NCBI GenBank assembly: GCA_963799925.1
Contig: CAWCYZ010000001.1
Coordinates: 868,001-932,000 of the forward strand
DNA from: DATBQN01 sp963799925
Lineage (GTDB): Bacteria; Acidobacteriota; Thermoanaerobaculia; Multivoradales; UBA5704
Direction: 5' to 3'
Length of the DNA stretch: 64,000 bases
Part shown: positions 9,701 through 17,111 of the stretch, one piece after another
Numbering within the stretch: the first letter of the stretch is position 1
How the letters are laid out: the number at the start of each line of letters is the position of its first letter
Made by a program: the position numbers and the translations under genes
The notes under the pieces: model-generated
Seen by the model: the letters and a program-made list of their open reading frames with translations, nothing else
The model's database searches: none
Told to the model about the DNA's origin: nothing

Positions 9701-11746
9701 GTGCAGGAGACCGGCGGGCGGCTCCTCAAGCGCTTCGTCTTCGGCGCCGGCAACCTCGCCGGCGACTACCGCAACGGCAAGCTCGAGCAGGCCGAGCGGC
9801 TCAACTACGTGACCCTCGGGACGACGCCCTTCACCGTCGACGTCACCCAGGTCTACACCTTCGGCGGCGTCGACGGGCGCCCCTCCGCCCTCGCCACCTC
9901 GCTGGTCACCAACGGCACCCCGGGCGAGTCGTTCAGCCAGACGATCGGCTACGACGCCCTGGGCAACATGGCGACGGTGGGCTCCTCGCGCTGCACCTCG
10001 TCGGGCTGCGCCGGCGCGGTGACCGCGGAGCGGACGGTCACCCACGGCTACACCAACGGCTTCCTCACCTCGGTCGCCGGCTACGCCTCGCTCACCTACA
10101 ACCCCGACGGCTTGGCCTATCAGGTCCTCCACACCAACGGCGTCACCGACACGCAGGCGATCGACCCGGCGACCGCCATGGCGCGGCCGGCCTCGATCGG
10201 CGCCGCCGGCAGCCACGTCGCCTGGACGACCGGCAGCTACCGCTACGACGGCGCCGGCAACGTCACCAAGATGGGGACCGACTGGTTCCAGTACAGCCCG
10301 GTCTCCCGCCTGCTGCGGGGCGTCGTCCACGACGGCCTCTCCGGCGGCGGCAACCAGAAGGAGCAGGACTACCTCTACGACAGCTATGCCAACCTCACCC
10401 AGGTGACGACGATCGACCCCATGCCGCTCCTGCGCAGCGTGCCGGTGAGCGCGGCGACCAACCGGCTGAGCGGCTCGGTCACCTACGACGCGGCGGGCAA
10501 CCTCACCTCCTGGAACGGCGCCGCCTACCGCTACGACGCGCTCGACCGCCTCTGGCACATGACGAACGGCGGCGAGGACTGGGTCTACCTCTACACCGCC
10601 GACGACGAGCGGTTCTGGATGTACAACACCAATACCGGCTTCTCGCGCTGGACGCTGCGCGGCCTCGGCGGCGAGGTGCTCCGCGAGTACAACACCAGCG
10701 CCGGCGTCTGGACGGTCGCCGACGACTACGTCTACCGCGACCACGGCCTGCTGCTCGCCAGCGAGACCCCCGCCGGCCGCCGGCACTTCAGCCTCGATCA
10801 CCTGGGGAGCCCGCGGCTCGTCACCGACGGCACCGGCGTCCAGGTGGCGTATCACGTCTACTACCCGTACGGCGAGGAGGCGACCGCCTTCAACCAGGAC
10901 GGCGAGCGGCTCAAGTTCACCGGCCACGAGCGCGACCTGGCGAGCGCCGCGAGCCCGGCCGACGACCTCGACCTCATGCACGCGCGCTTCTACAACCCGC
11001 AGCTCGGGCGCTTCACCGGCATCGACGCCCATCCGGCGGCGCCGGCCAGCCCGCAGAGCTGGAACCGCTACGCCTACGTGAGCGCCAACCCGCTGCGCTT
11101 CATCGACGCCGACGGCCGGCGGCAGAACCCGGTGACCGGCAGCTTCGGCGTCTTCCCCATTCCCGAGCACAACGTCATCGGCAACATCCGCGCCACCCAG
11201 GCGCACCCGATCGTCGGCGCGTTCGGCGACAAGGTGCGCACCGAGAACGGCCACCCCCGGCCCCACCGCGGCATCGACATCATCGCGCCGGTGCACACGC
11301 CGCTCACCGCGAGCGACAGCGGCAAGGTGGTCTTCGTCGGCCAGCAGAGGGGTTACGGCAACACGGTCGAGATCAAGACCAAGGAGGGCAACACGCTGCT
11401 CTACGGCCACCTCGACGCCTTCGCGCCCGGCCTGCGCGTCGGCATGGTCGTCTCCGAGGGGGCGCTCGTCGGCTACGCCGGCAAGACCGGCAACGCCGCC
11501 GGGATGCCGAGCGACGAGGAGCACACCCACTTCGGGGTGATGAACTCCAAGGGGGCCTTCATCGACCCGGTCAAGTACCTCAACGACCCCCACGCCTCGC
11601 CGGCGGTCAACTACACGCCGCAGGTCGACCCGGCGGTGCAGGGCTTCTTCCGCAGCCAGGCGAGCCAGCAGTCCTTCGGCTGCGGCTTCTTCACCCCGAG
11701 CACCAGCGGCCTCTCGGGAACCGCCTGCTCGCCGTCGAAGCAGTAG
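6710..11746 (+). CDS. RHS/YD-repeat protein with C-terminal M23 peptidase domain
   Basis: 1678 aa. The ATG at 6710 is chosen over the GTG at 6695 because AAAGGAG lies 5 nt before it and a clear signal peptide follows (MRRLALGFSAWLALAALGG...). Many YD/RHS repeats form the predicted shell. The RHS core is near residues 1360-1470 (DHLGSPRLVTDG, ARFYNPQLGRFTGIDA, NRYAYVSANPLRFIDADG). After it, where polymorphic toxins carry their effector, sits an M23/LytM domain at about 1490-1625 with all expected zinc and catalytic residues: HRGID, YGHL and HTHFGV. It probably cleaves peptidoglycan peptides. There is a Cys-containing tail of about 35 residues. No immunity gene follows. The gene stands alone, divergent from mutL. 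Confidence 0.93.
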   Translation: MRRLALGFSAWLALAALGGAAALAQQYPSLERGFAPDKLYQFGDVDDINLMNGNLTLRIPLGGSYPVGGSLSYGFTLVYNMKAWDFEETGYQGQLYSKAVPDRLSNAGMGWELTLGRLLSPTDPANEAMSGGWVYLGADGSEHSFYQGLQTVGTTGVDPCTSVCYSRDGSYLRLSVVTSTRRLLELPDGTRQTFDLFTLPDSSTEWRLTHIQDRFEDGLTDLDVAYSADGNTWTLTDKHGRVQRAIFGADPAGQYPRLLQRVELTAPGGQTAVYQLSYLPPQAIGVPCGSTLPYWKTVTVSQLSSLFLPDGTSYGMIYGPPGDCHAAGAISTLVLPTRGKIAWAYTQRVLPIKGCSFRDWQSRTAAVASRQLLDAAGNDLGTWTYSSLLSPSPYPPTAWTCDDPHQVFRPPSEEEQVTVVSPLHHKTVHYFSVYPGTEFPSTSSFDERDYGLPFSKLPAPDSAGRFLSTQTYDCDATGTTCTAVRSTYVRYERDANSACDPTVGPLPSCLNTNRRLASRRTVYLDDGGRYADVNDSDFDGFGHYRTEATDGNFGAADQRTVTTAYNPGNVLPTTNNAWVLGTYTDQTTTDGTSTSRVQSCFDPNTGFLKRQRIYAQGTGARANDVVVVDTADAGSGNLVREQWYGGDPQALGLSADLCNLALPADAYRLDHTYQAGALRTSQHKDSAGNAAGTLAFLALDRDIDTATGEVAASRDSAGLATAFTYDAMHRPLTAVGPTATGAGWTQYTYVNAGASNRARVEVRHCSPASLATCTALAQSQVEYDDLGRLAVERRLMPDGAFDKRVTAYDGAGDVASLSELQPDSTPPASLKTTAYASYDPFGRPRSVTAPDGHVLTLTYNGERIRAQAVNVGTGTLNAAGNVPETPSWTTEILDRQGRLFQVKEPSSPAGAVVVTQYSYDVGNRLAVAKTTAPEATQVRYFTYDGRGFLLNETAPEKGAMVRYSNYDARGHAGRVEDAVGGPDDLTFTYDRAERTTQVQETGGRLLKRFVFGAGNLAGDYRNGKLEQAERLNYVTLGTTPFTVDVTQVYTFGGVDGRPSALATSLVTNGTPGESFSQTIGYDALGNMATVGSSRCTSSGCAGAVTAERTVTHGYTNGFLTSVAGYASLTYNPDGLAYQVLHTNGVTDTQAIDPATAMARPASIGAAGSHVAWTTGSYRYDGAGNVTKMGTDWFQYSPVSRLLRGVVHDGLSGGGNQKEQDYLYDSYANLTQVTTIDPMPLLRSVPVSAATNRLSGSVTYDAAGNLTSWNGAAYRYDALDRLWHMTNGGEDWVYLYTADDERFWMYNTNTGFSRWTLRGLGGEVLREYNTSAGVWTVADDYVYRDHGLLLASETPAGRRHFSLDHLGSPRLVTDGTGVQVAYHVYYPYGEEATAFNQDGERLKFTGHERDLASAASPADDLDLMHARFYNPQLGRFTGIDAHPAAPASPQSWNRYAYVSANPLRFIDADGRRQNPVTGSFGVFPIPEHNVIGNIRATQAHPIVGAFGDKVRTENGHPRPHRGIDIIAPVHTPLTASDSGKVVFVGQQRGYGNTVEIKTKEGNTLLYGHLDAFAPGLRVGMVVSEGALVGYAGKTGNAAGMPSDEEHTHFGVMNSKGAFIDPVKYLNDPHASPAVNYTPQVDPAVQGFFRSQASQQSFGCGFFTPSTSGLSGTACSPSKQ

Positions 11747-11756
11747 GAGCGATGGA

Positions 11757-11787
11757 GCGCCCGCGCGGCGAGGCGCCGCGCGGGCGC
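11757..11787 (+). terminator. GC-rich hairpin after the RHS gene
   Basis: Fourteen-bp perfect arms (GCGCCCGCGCGGCG and its complement) begin 10 nt after the RHS stop codon. No long U tract follows. The same style of hairpin closes other genes here (12788, 27310, 31380). Confidence 0.75.
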
Positions 11788-11861
11788 CGGCTACGGGATA
11801 CGAAAACCTCTGGCTGCCGGGGGGCTGAGGCGATCCCACCGCCCCAATACGAAAACCCCTG

Positions 11862-11959
11862 TGGTAGGGGCGGAGCTTGCCTCCGCCCGCAGCATCAAAA
11901 GGCCACGGGACCTGTACCAGTGCTCCGGACCAGGGCGGAGGCAAGCTCCGCCCCTACCA
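11862..11959. repeat. 27-bp perfect inverted repeat (GGTAGGGGCGGAGCTTGCC family)
   Basis: Arms 11862-11888 and 11933-11959 are exact reverse complements, separated by 44 nt. The word GATACGAAAACC is also duplicated just upstream (about 11797 and 11848). It lies in the gene-poor 500-bp interval after the RHS gene; a single copy in this window. Confidence 0.8.
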
Positions 11960-12031
11960 TCAGGGTTGTGATTGACGCTCTACAGCAGAGCCCCTGCCAG
12001 GCGACGAGGTCGGCGGCGAAGAGACCGGGCA

Positions 12032-12175
12032 TCATGAGGGCCACGGGCTCGGGCCGGCCGGCCGCACCCGTTCGAGCGCGGCGGCGAGCTCCTCGACGCC
12101 GCGGCGGATCTCCCGGCTGTCCACCGCGGCGAACCCGAGCTGCAATCCGTCGCGCGCCAGCTCTAAATGGATCTT
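12032..12175 (-). pseudogene. C-terminal remnant of a MocR-type (GntR/aminotransferase) regulator
   Basis: Reading the minus strand from about 12168 gives ELARDGLQLGFAAVDSREI, then RRGVEELAAALERVR and a stop at 12032. The phrase LQLGFAAVD..EI..GVE.LA is typical of the extreme C-terminus of PLP-dependent MocR/PdxR-like regulators. Nothing upstream of about 12175 continues the gene, and the ATG of the AhpD-like gene is only 75 nt away. MocR genes are often divergent neighbours of AhpD/carboxymuconolactone decarboxylase genes, so this is probably the residue of a deleted cognate regulator. Confidence 0.6.
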
Positions 12176-12249
12176 TGCCGCAGGTCAGCTCTCGGTTAGC
12201 CTACCGTACCAGATGACCTGTTACCGACGATTTCCAACCAGGAGGGCTC

Positions 12250-12702
12250 ATGATGAAAGCACGCTACAAATCCGCCCCCGGCATGTATGACGCCATGGAC
12301 CACCTGGAGCGCTACCTCCAGGATTGCGGGCTGGAGCGGCCGCTGCTCCTGCTCGTGCAGCTGCGGGCCTCGCAGATCAACGGCTGCGCCTACTGTCTCG
12401 ACATGCACTGGAAGGACCTGCGCGCGATCGGCGAGAGCGAGCAGCGGCTGTGCTCGCTCGACGCCTGGCGCGAGTGCCCGTACTACACCGACCGCGAGCG
12501 CGCCGCCCTGGCGTGGACGGAGGCGGTGACCCTGATCGCCGGCCACGTGCCCGACGCGGTCTACGACGAGGTGCGCCCGCTCTTCAGCGACAAGGAGCTC
12601 GCCGACCTGACCTTCGCCGTCGCCACCATCAACGTCTGGAACCGCCTGTCGATCGCCGCCCGCGTCGTCCCCGGCACCTACCAGCCGGCCGCCGCGGACT
12701 GA
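12250..12702 (+). CDS. AhpD-like carboxymuconolactone decarboxylase family protein
   Basis: 150 aa. AGGAGGG lies 4-5 nt before the ATG at 12250 (a second ATG follows immediately). The family core is complete: LRASQINGCAYCLDMHWKDL with the redox CxxC (CAYC) and downstream His, then ERAALAWTEAVTLI, and VATINVWNRLSIAAR at the C-terminus. Proteins of this AhpD type act as small thiol peroxidases or related oxidoreductases; the physiological substrate is unknown. A fragment of a MocR regulator lies just upstream in the opposite direction, and a strong hairpin separates its end from ahcY. Confidence 0.9.
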   Translation: MMKARYKSAPGMYDAMDHLERYLQDCGLERPLLLLVQLRASQINGCAYCLDMHWKDLRAIGESEQRLCSLDAWRECPYYTDRERAALAWTEAVTLIAGHVPDAVYDEVRPLFSDKELADLTFAVATINVWNRLSIAARVVPGTYQPAAAD

Positions 12703-12787
12703 CCGATGACCGCGGCCCAGGCGGAAAAGGCTGCCCGCTTCGCCGCTGGAGCTGAACGGCCTGCTGGGGAGCTGAGGGAGACGCGAA

Positions 12788-12818
12788 ACGCCCGCGCGGC
12801 GGAGCGTCGCGCGGGCGT
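12788..12818. terminator. Bidirectional hairpin between AhpD-like gene and ahcY
   Basis: Thirteen-bp arms (ACGCCCGCGCGGC paired with GTCGCGCGGGCGT) lie between two convergent stop codons at 12702 and 12849, placed to serve both genes. Confidence 0.75.
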
Positions 12819-12848
12819 CGGTTGCGGCGAGGGCTGGGAGGGGGGGAG

Positions 12849-14125
12849 CTAGGTGCCCTCTTCCCAGGTGTTCAGGTACTTCTCCTGCTCCGGGGTCAGG
12901 GTCGAGAGCTCGATCCCCATCGCCACCAGCTTCAGGCGCGCCACCTCGCGGTCGAGGTCCTCGGGGACGCGGTGGACGGCGATCGCCAGGCGCTCGGGAG
13001 ACTTGGCGATCATCTCGGCGGCGAGCGCCTGGTTGGCGAAGCTCATGTCCATGACCGCGGCCGGATGGCCCTCGGCGGCGGCCAGGTTGATCAGCCGGCC
13101 CTCGCCCAGCAGGTTGATGCGCCGGCCGTCGCCGAGCGTGTACTCCTCGACGAACGGCCGCACCGTGCGCTTGCCCTTGGCGAGGTCGGCGAGCGCCGGG
13201 ATGTCGATCTCGACGTCGAAGTGGCCGCTGTTGCAGACGATCGCGCCGTCGTGCATCGCCTCGAAGTGCGAGCGCGCGAGGACGTGCTTGTTGCCGGTGA
13301 CGGTGACGAAGATGTCGCCGATCGCGGCCGCCTGCTGGATCGACATCACCCGGTAGCCGTCCATCAGCGCCTCGAGGGCGCGCACCGGGTTGACCTCGGT
13401 GACGATGACGTTGGCGCCCAGGCCCTGGCCGCGCGAGGCGATGCCGCGGCCGCACCAGCCGTAGCCGACGATGACCAGGTGCGGCCGGCGAGGAGGACGT
13501 TGGTCGCGCGGATGATGCCGTCGAGCGTGCTCTGGCCGGTGCCGTAGCGGTTGTCGAAGAGGTGCTTGGTGTCGGCCTCGTTGACCGCCACGATCGGCAG
13601 CTTGAGCGCGCCGTCGCGGGCCATCGCCTTCAGGCGGATGACGCCGGTCGTCGTCTCCTCGGTGCCGCCGCGGATCTTGGCGAGCAGGTCGGTGCGCTCC
13701 TTGTGGATCAGCGACACCAGGTCGGCGCCGTCGTCCATGGTGATGTGGGGCTCGAAGTCGAGCGCCGCCGCGAGATGGGCGTAGTAGGTCTTGTTGTCCT
13801 CGCCCTTGATCGCGTAGACCGAGATCCCGTAGTCCTCGGCGAGGCTCGCCGCGACCTCGTCCTGGGTCGACAGCGGGTTGCTGGCGCAGAGCACCACCTC
13901 GGCGCCGCCGGCTTTCAGCGTCCGCATCAGGTTGGCGGTCTCGCTGGTGACGTGGAGGCAGGCGGCGAGGCGCAGGCCCTTCAGGGGCTGCTCCTTCTCG
14001 AAGCGCTCGCGGATCAGGGCGAGCACCGGCATGTTCTGGTCGGCCCACTCGATGCGCAGGCGGCCGGCGCCGGCGAGAGCGCGGTCGGCGACGTCGGAGG
14101 GGACGGTGGTCTGGGTGGCGGTCAT
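12849..14125 (-). CDS. ahcY: Adenosylhomocysteinase (reading frame interrupted near 13484)
   Basis: SAH hydrolase converts S-adenosylhomocysteine to adenosine and homocysteine. The N-terminal half starts at the ATG at 14125 (AGGAG upstream) and is intact: WADQNMPVLALIRERF, CLHVTSETANL, NEADTKHLFDN, YGTGQSTLDGIIRATN. At about 13484 the frame slips at the NAD-binding loop; VIVGYGWCGRGIA then continues in the next frame through GNKHVL, CNSGHFDVEID and the end LTPEQEKYLNTWEEGT. The product would be about 425 aa, as expected. Restoring one C (ACCTGG to ACCCTGG) reunites the gene, so a sequencing indel is more likely than decay. metK lies 27 nt upstream on the same strand. Confidence 0.93.
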
Positions 14126-14152
14126 AGGGGCTCCTGGGATGTCGATGGGGAT

Positions 14153-15337
14153 TTAGGCGGTCGAGGCCGCGGTCGCGCTCACTCCGGCGAGGCCGGCGGC
14201 CTCGCGCAGCTCCTCGGCGCGCCGCGTGCTCTCCCAGGTGAACTCGGGCTCGGCGCGGCCGAAGTGGCCGTAGGCGGCGGTCTTCTTGTAGATCGGCCGC
14301 CGCAGGTCGAGATAGTCGATGATGCCCTTCGGCGAGAGCGGGAAGCGGTCGCGGATCAGGCGCTCGATCTCGCTCTCGCCGAGCTCGCCCGAGCCGAAGG
14401 TGTCGACCCGCACCGAGACCGGATCGGCGACGCCGATGGCATAGGCGAGCTGCACCTCGACGCGGTCGGCGAGGCCGGCGGCGACCAGGTTCTTGGCGAT
14501 GTGCCGCGCCATGTAGCAGGCGGAGCGGTCGACCTTGGTCGGATCCTTGCCCGAGAAGGCGCCGCCGCCGTGGCGGCCGGCGCCGCCGTAGGTGTCGACG
14601 ATGATCTTGCGCCCGGTCAGGCCGCAGTCGCCCTGCGGGCCGCCGATGACGAAGCGGCCGGTCGGGTTGACGTGGAAGACGGTGCGCGAGTCGAGGAGCT
14701 CGGCGGGGATCTCGGCCCGGATGACGTGCTCGATCACCTCGCGCTGGATCTGCTCGTGGGAGACCTCGGGGTCGTGCTGCGTCGAGATGACGACGGTGTG
14801 GACGCGCGCCGGGCGCGCGCCGTCGTACTCGACGGTGACCTGGCTCTTGCCGTCGGGGCGCAGCCAGGGGATCTCGCCGCCGTGGCGCAGCGCCGCGAGG
14901 CGGCGGGTGAGGCGGTGCGCGAGGGTGATCGGCAGCGGCATCAGCTCGGGGGTCTCGCGGCAGGCGTAGCCGAACATCAGGCCCTGGTCGCCGGCGCCGC
15001 CGGGGTCGACGCCCTGCGCGATGTCGGGCGACTGCGGATCGATCGCCGAGACCACGGCGCAGGTCTTGGCGTCGAAGCCGTAGTCGGCGCGGATGTAGCC
15101 GATCTCCTCGATCGTCCGCCGCGCGGTGGCGGCGAAGTCGACGTAGGCGCGGGTGGTGATCTCGCCGGCGAGGAAGGCCATGCCGGTCGTGACCAGGGTT
15201 TCGCAGGCGACGCGGCCGGTGGGATCGGCGCGCAGGACCTCGTCCAACACGGCGTCCGAGATCTGGTCGGCCACCTTGTCCGGATGGCCCTCGGTCACCG
15301 ACTCCGACGTGAACAGATGGGCATCTCGCTGGCTCAT
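14153..15337 (-). CDS. metK: S-adenosylmethionine synthetase
   Basis: 394 aa, intact, standard length. It makes SAM from methionine and ATP. Signatures: FTSESVTEGHPDKVADQISD at the N-terminus (ATP and Mg site), GAGDQGLMFGYA, and GGGAFSGKDPTKVDRS in the second half. The start is ATG at 15337, about 8 nt after an AGAGGTG sequence. ahcY follows 27 nt downstream, so synthesis of SAM and clearance of its by-product are encoded together. I looked for a SAM or SAH riboswitch in the 200 bp upstream and could not support one. Confidence 0.97.
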   Translation of the reverse strand: MSQRDAHLFTSESVTEGHPDKVADQISDAVLDEVLRADPTGRVACETLVTTGMAFLAGEITTRAYVDFAATARRTIEEIGYIRADYGFDAKTCAVVSAIDPQSPDIAQGVDPGGAGDQGLMFGYACRETPELMPLPITLAHRLTRRLAALRHGGEIPWLRPDGKSQVTVEYDGARPARVHTVVISTQHDPEVSHEQIQREVIEHVIRAEIPAELLDSRTVFHVNPTGRFVIGGPQGDCGLTGRKIIVDTYGGAGRHGGGAFSGKDPTKVDRSACYMARHIAKNLVAAGLADRVEVQLAYAIGVADPVSVRVDTFGSGELGESEIERLIRDRFPLSPKGIIDYLDLRRPIYKKTAAYGHFGRAEPEFTWESTRRAEELREAAGLAGVSATAASTA

Positions 15338-15587
15338 GGGTCACACCTCTGACATCTGACGTTGGCGGATCGCTTCACGGCCCGACATCTGCCGGATATT
15401 CTGCCGGAGACAAGGGGCATCCCGGCCCGACATACTGATGGTGCGGGGGAAGACCGGCCACGCGCCTCGGAGTCGCAGGGAAGGAGGGAGGGAGTTCCCG
15501 GTCGACCGGGGGCAAATGCTAACAGATGGCCGCCCCGGCCGCCACCGCGGAACGGGGCCGAGGCCCGGCGGCTCTATCGGCTATCGG
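15338..15587. other. Gene-free upstream region of metK
   Basis: About 250 bp with no supported gene. It repeats the words GACATCTG and CCCGACAT (near 15353, 15382, 15425) and contains a purine-rich GGAAGGAGGGAGGGAG tract. A promoter for metK must be here, but no clear hexamers stand out. Confidence 0.35.
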
Positions 15588-15685
15588 TAGTGGGTCCGTT
15601 GGGTCCGCTGCGGGCGACCGCCCTCGGGACCACCCGCCCGAACCCCCTTCCAGGCGGCCGTCCTCGGGACCAACGTGACCCAGTT
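15588..15685. repeat. ~95-bp palindromic element, copy a
   Basis: Ends TAGTGGGTCCGTTGGGTCC and GGGACCAACGTGACCCAGTT are imperfect inverted repeats. The interior GTCCGCTGCGGGCGACCGCC and CAGGCGGCCGTCCTCGGGAC is shared almost exactly with copies at 24825 and 55311, all in the same orientation. This copy abuts the 3' end of the unknown gene at 15728. Confidence 0.85.
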
Positions 15686-15686
15686 A

Positions 15687-15738
15687 ACGGGCGGCTATCG
15701 GGCGGCTACCGGGCGGCTGCCGGGCGGCTACCGGATGG
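15687..15738. repeat. 11-bp tandem repeat, four units
   Basis: CGGGCGGCTAT, CGGGCGGCTAC, CGGGCGGCTGC, CGGGCGGCTAC in tandem. The CTA of the last unit (15728-15730) is the reverse complement of the TAG stop of the minus-strand gene, so the repeat runs across that gene's 3' end. Confidence 0.85.
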
Positions 15739-16321
15739 GACGGCTCTCGAGGATGCCGTAGAAGAGCGTCGAGAGGGCGTGCAGCGTCGAGATGGCGATC
15801 GCCTTGCGGCGGTTCTCGAGCCCGCCGGTCAGGGAGGAGATGATGCCGCCGCTCCGCCGCGTGCCGGGGACGGCGAGCGGGATCTGCTCCTGCGCCAGCC
15901 CCTCGACGATGCGCTCGGGGAGCTGGACCGAGCCGGAGGACCCCCAGGCTTCGCCGAGGAGGCCGCGCACCACCGTCCAGTAGCGGATGAAGTAGCGGTT
16001 GCTGCCGTCGAGCTCGATCGAGTGGATGCCGGCCTCGCTCGCGATGTAGAAGTGGTAGAGCTGGCCGAGCGAGCTCTCGAGCCGGCGGGCGCGCTCGCGG
16101 CAGAAGCGCAGGACGTCCTCGTCCGAGATCGGCAGCCCGACCGCCGGCTCCTCGACCTGCTGCGGCACGACGGCGACCGAGACGGTGCGGTCGAGGCCGT
16201 CGTGGAAATAGCGCAGCAGGCCGTCGCGCACGCCGAGCAGCTTGTCGGGCGCCGGGCCGGCCACCGCCACCTCGACGCCGGTTTGGAGCCGTTGCCAGAA
16301 GTCTTTAAGATCCGTCGTCAT
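15728..16321 (-). CDS. Hypothetical protein, unknown family
   Basis: 197 aa, soluble, no signal peptide or membrane segment. I do not recognise a domain. It begins MTTDLKDFWQRLQTGVEVAV. It contains the aromatic-rich segments LLRYFHDGLDR, LGQLYHFYIASEAG and SNRYFIRYWTVVRGLLGEAW, and ends with a helical segment AIAISTLHALSTLFYGILE. The composition suggests a compact alpha/beta protein. Its ATG overlaps the ATG of the divergent SpoU gene inside one CATG palindrome, and no Shine-Dalgarno sequence precedes it. Coding is supported by length, codon composition and the clean stop; function is not. Confidence 0.75.
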   Translation of the reverse strand: MTTDLKDFWQRLQTGVEVAVAGPAPDKLLGVRDGLLRYFHDGLDRTVSVAVVPQQVEEPAVGLPISDEDVLRFCRERARRLESSLGQLYHFYIASEAGIHSIELDGSNRYFIRYWTVVRGLLGEAWGSSGSVQLPERIVEGLAQEQIPLAVPGTRRSGGIISSLTGGLENRRKAIAISTLHALSTLFYGILESRPIR

Positions 16322-17111
16322 GATCGCGAGCCGTCAAAATCGGACGCTCAAGGATATGCGGCGCCTCAAGCGAAGTAAAGGCGACCACGCGCTCCTCGAG
16401 GGTCCGCACCTGATCGGCGAGGCGCTCGCCGCCGGCCTCGCGCTCGAGGCGGTGCTGGCGACGCCGGCCTTCCTCGCCGGCGCCGAGGGGCGGGCGCTCG
16501 CCCGCTCGCTGGCGGCGCCGCCCCTCGAGGTCGAGGCCGGGCTCCTCGAGGAGATGGCCGACGCCGACTCGCCGCGCGGCATCCTCGCCGTGGCGCGGCT
16601 GCCGCGGCGCGGGGCGGCCGCCCTGCCGGTGGTCGAGGGCGGGGTCTATCTGTATGTGGAGGGGATGCAGGACCCGGGGAACCTGGGGGCTATCGCGCGG
16701 GTGGCGGAGGCGGCGGGGGCCGCCGGGCTGGCGCTGTCGCCGGGGACCGTGCATCCCAACCACCCGCGGGCGCTGCGCGGCTCGGCGGGTAGCCTGCTGC
16801 GGCTCGCGGTGGCGACGGAGGTCGGGCCGGAGGAGGTGGCGGCGCGGCTCGCGGCGGTCGGGCCACGGTGGGCGGCTCTGGTGCCGCGCGGCGGGGAGGA
16901 TCTGTATGGGGCGCGGTTGGGGAAAGGGTCGCTCGTCGTGATGGTCGGCGCCGAGGGGCCGGGGCTGTCGGCGGGGCTGCTGGGGCGGGCGGAGGTGCGG
17001 CTGACGATCCCGATGGCGGCGGGGGTCGAGTCGCTGAACGCGGCGGTGGCGGCGGCGGTGGTCCTCTTCGAGGTGGGGCGGCAGCGCATGGGGGGAGCTG
17101 CCGGGGACTGA
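16320..17111 (+). CDS. SpoU/TrmH family RNA 2'-O-methyltransferase
   Basis: 263 aa from the ATG at 16320, which gives the family N-terminus MIASRQNRTLKDMRRLKRSK; an upstream in-frame ATG at 16242 adds a sequence unlike the family. It methylates ribose in tRNA or rRNA with SAM through a SPOUT trefoil knot. Motif 1 is EGMQDPGNLGAIARVAEAAG, motif 2 is VVMVGAEGPGLS and motif 3 is LTIPMAAGVESLNAAVAAAV. The N-terminal substrate-binding domain includes HALLEGPHLIGEAL. A TAAGAT box lies 8 nt before the ATG, consistent with a near-leaderless mRNA. The stop codon TGA (17109-17111) is also the left target-site copy of an IS element. Confidence 0.93.
   Translation: MIASRQNRTLKDMRRLKRSKGDHALLEGPHLIGEALAAGLALEAVLATPAFLAGAEGRALARSLAAPPLEVEAGLLEEMADADSPRGILAVARLPRRGAAALPVVEGGVYLYVEGMQDPGNLGAIARVAEAAGAAGLALSPGTVHPNHPRALRGSAGSLLRLAVATEVGPEEVAARLAAVGPRWAALVPRGGEDLYGARLGKGSLVVMVGAEGPGLSAGLLGRAEVRLTIPMAAGVESLNAAVAAAVVLFEVGRQRMGGAAGD

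Noticed and set aside
6632..11944. A 1770-codon open frame on the minus strand opposite the RHS gene
   Set aside because: Its product is a compositionally biased Val/Gly/Arg polymer with no domains, typical of the mirror frame of a GC-rich gene; the + strand product has clear RHS and M23 domains and a ribosome site.
15338..15540. SAM or SAH riboswitch upstream of metK
   Set aside because: A CCGAGGCGCG-like word is present but the rest of the SAH or SAM consensus (paired elements, conserved loops) could not be found. A covariance-model search would be decisive.
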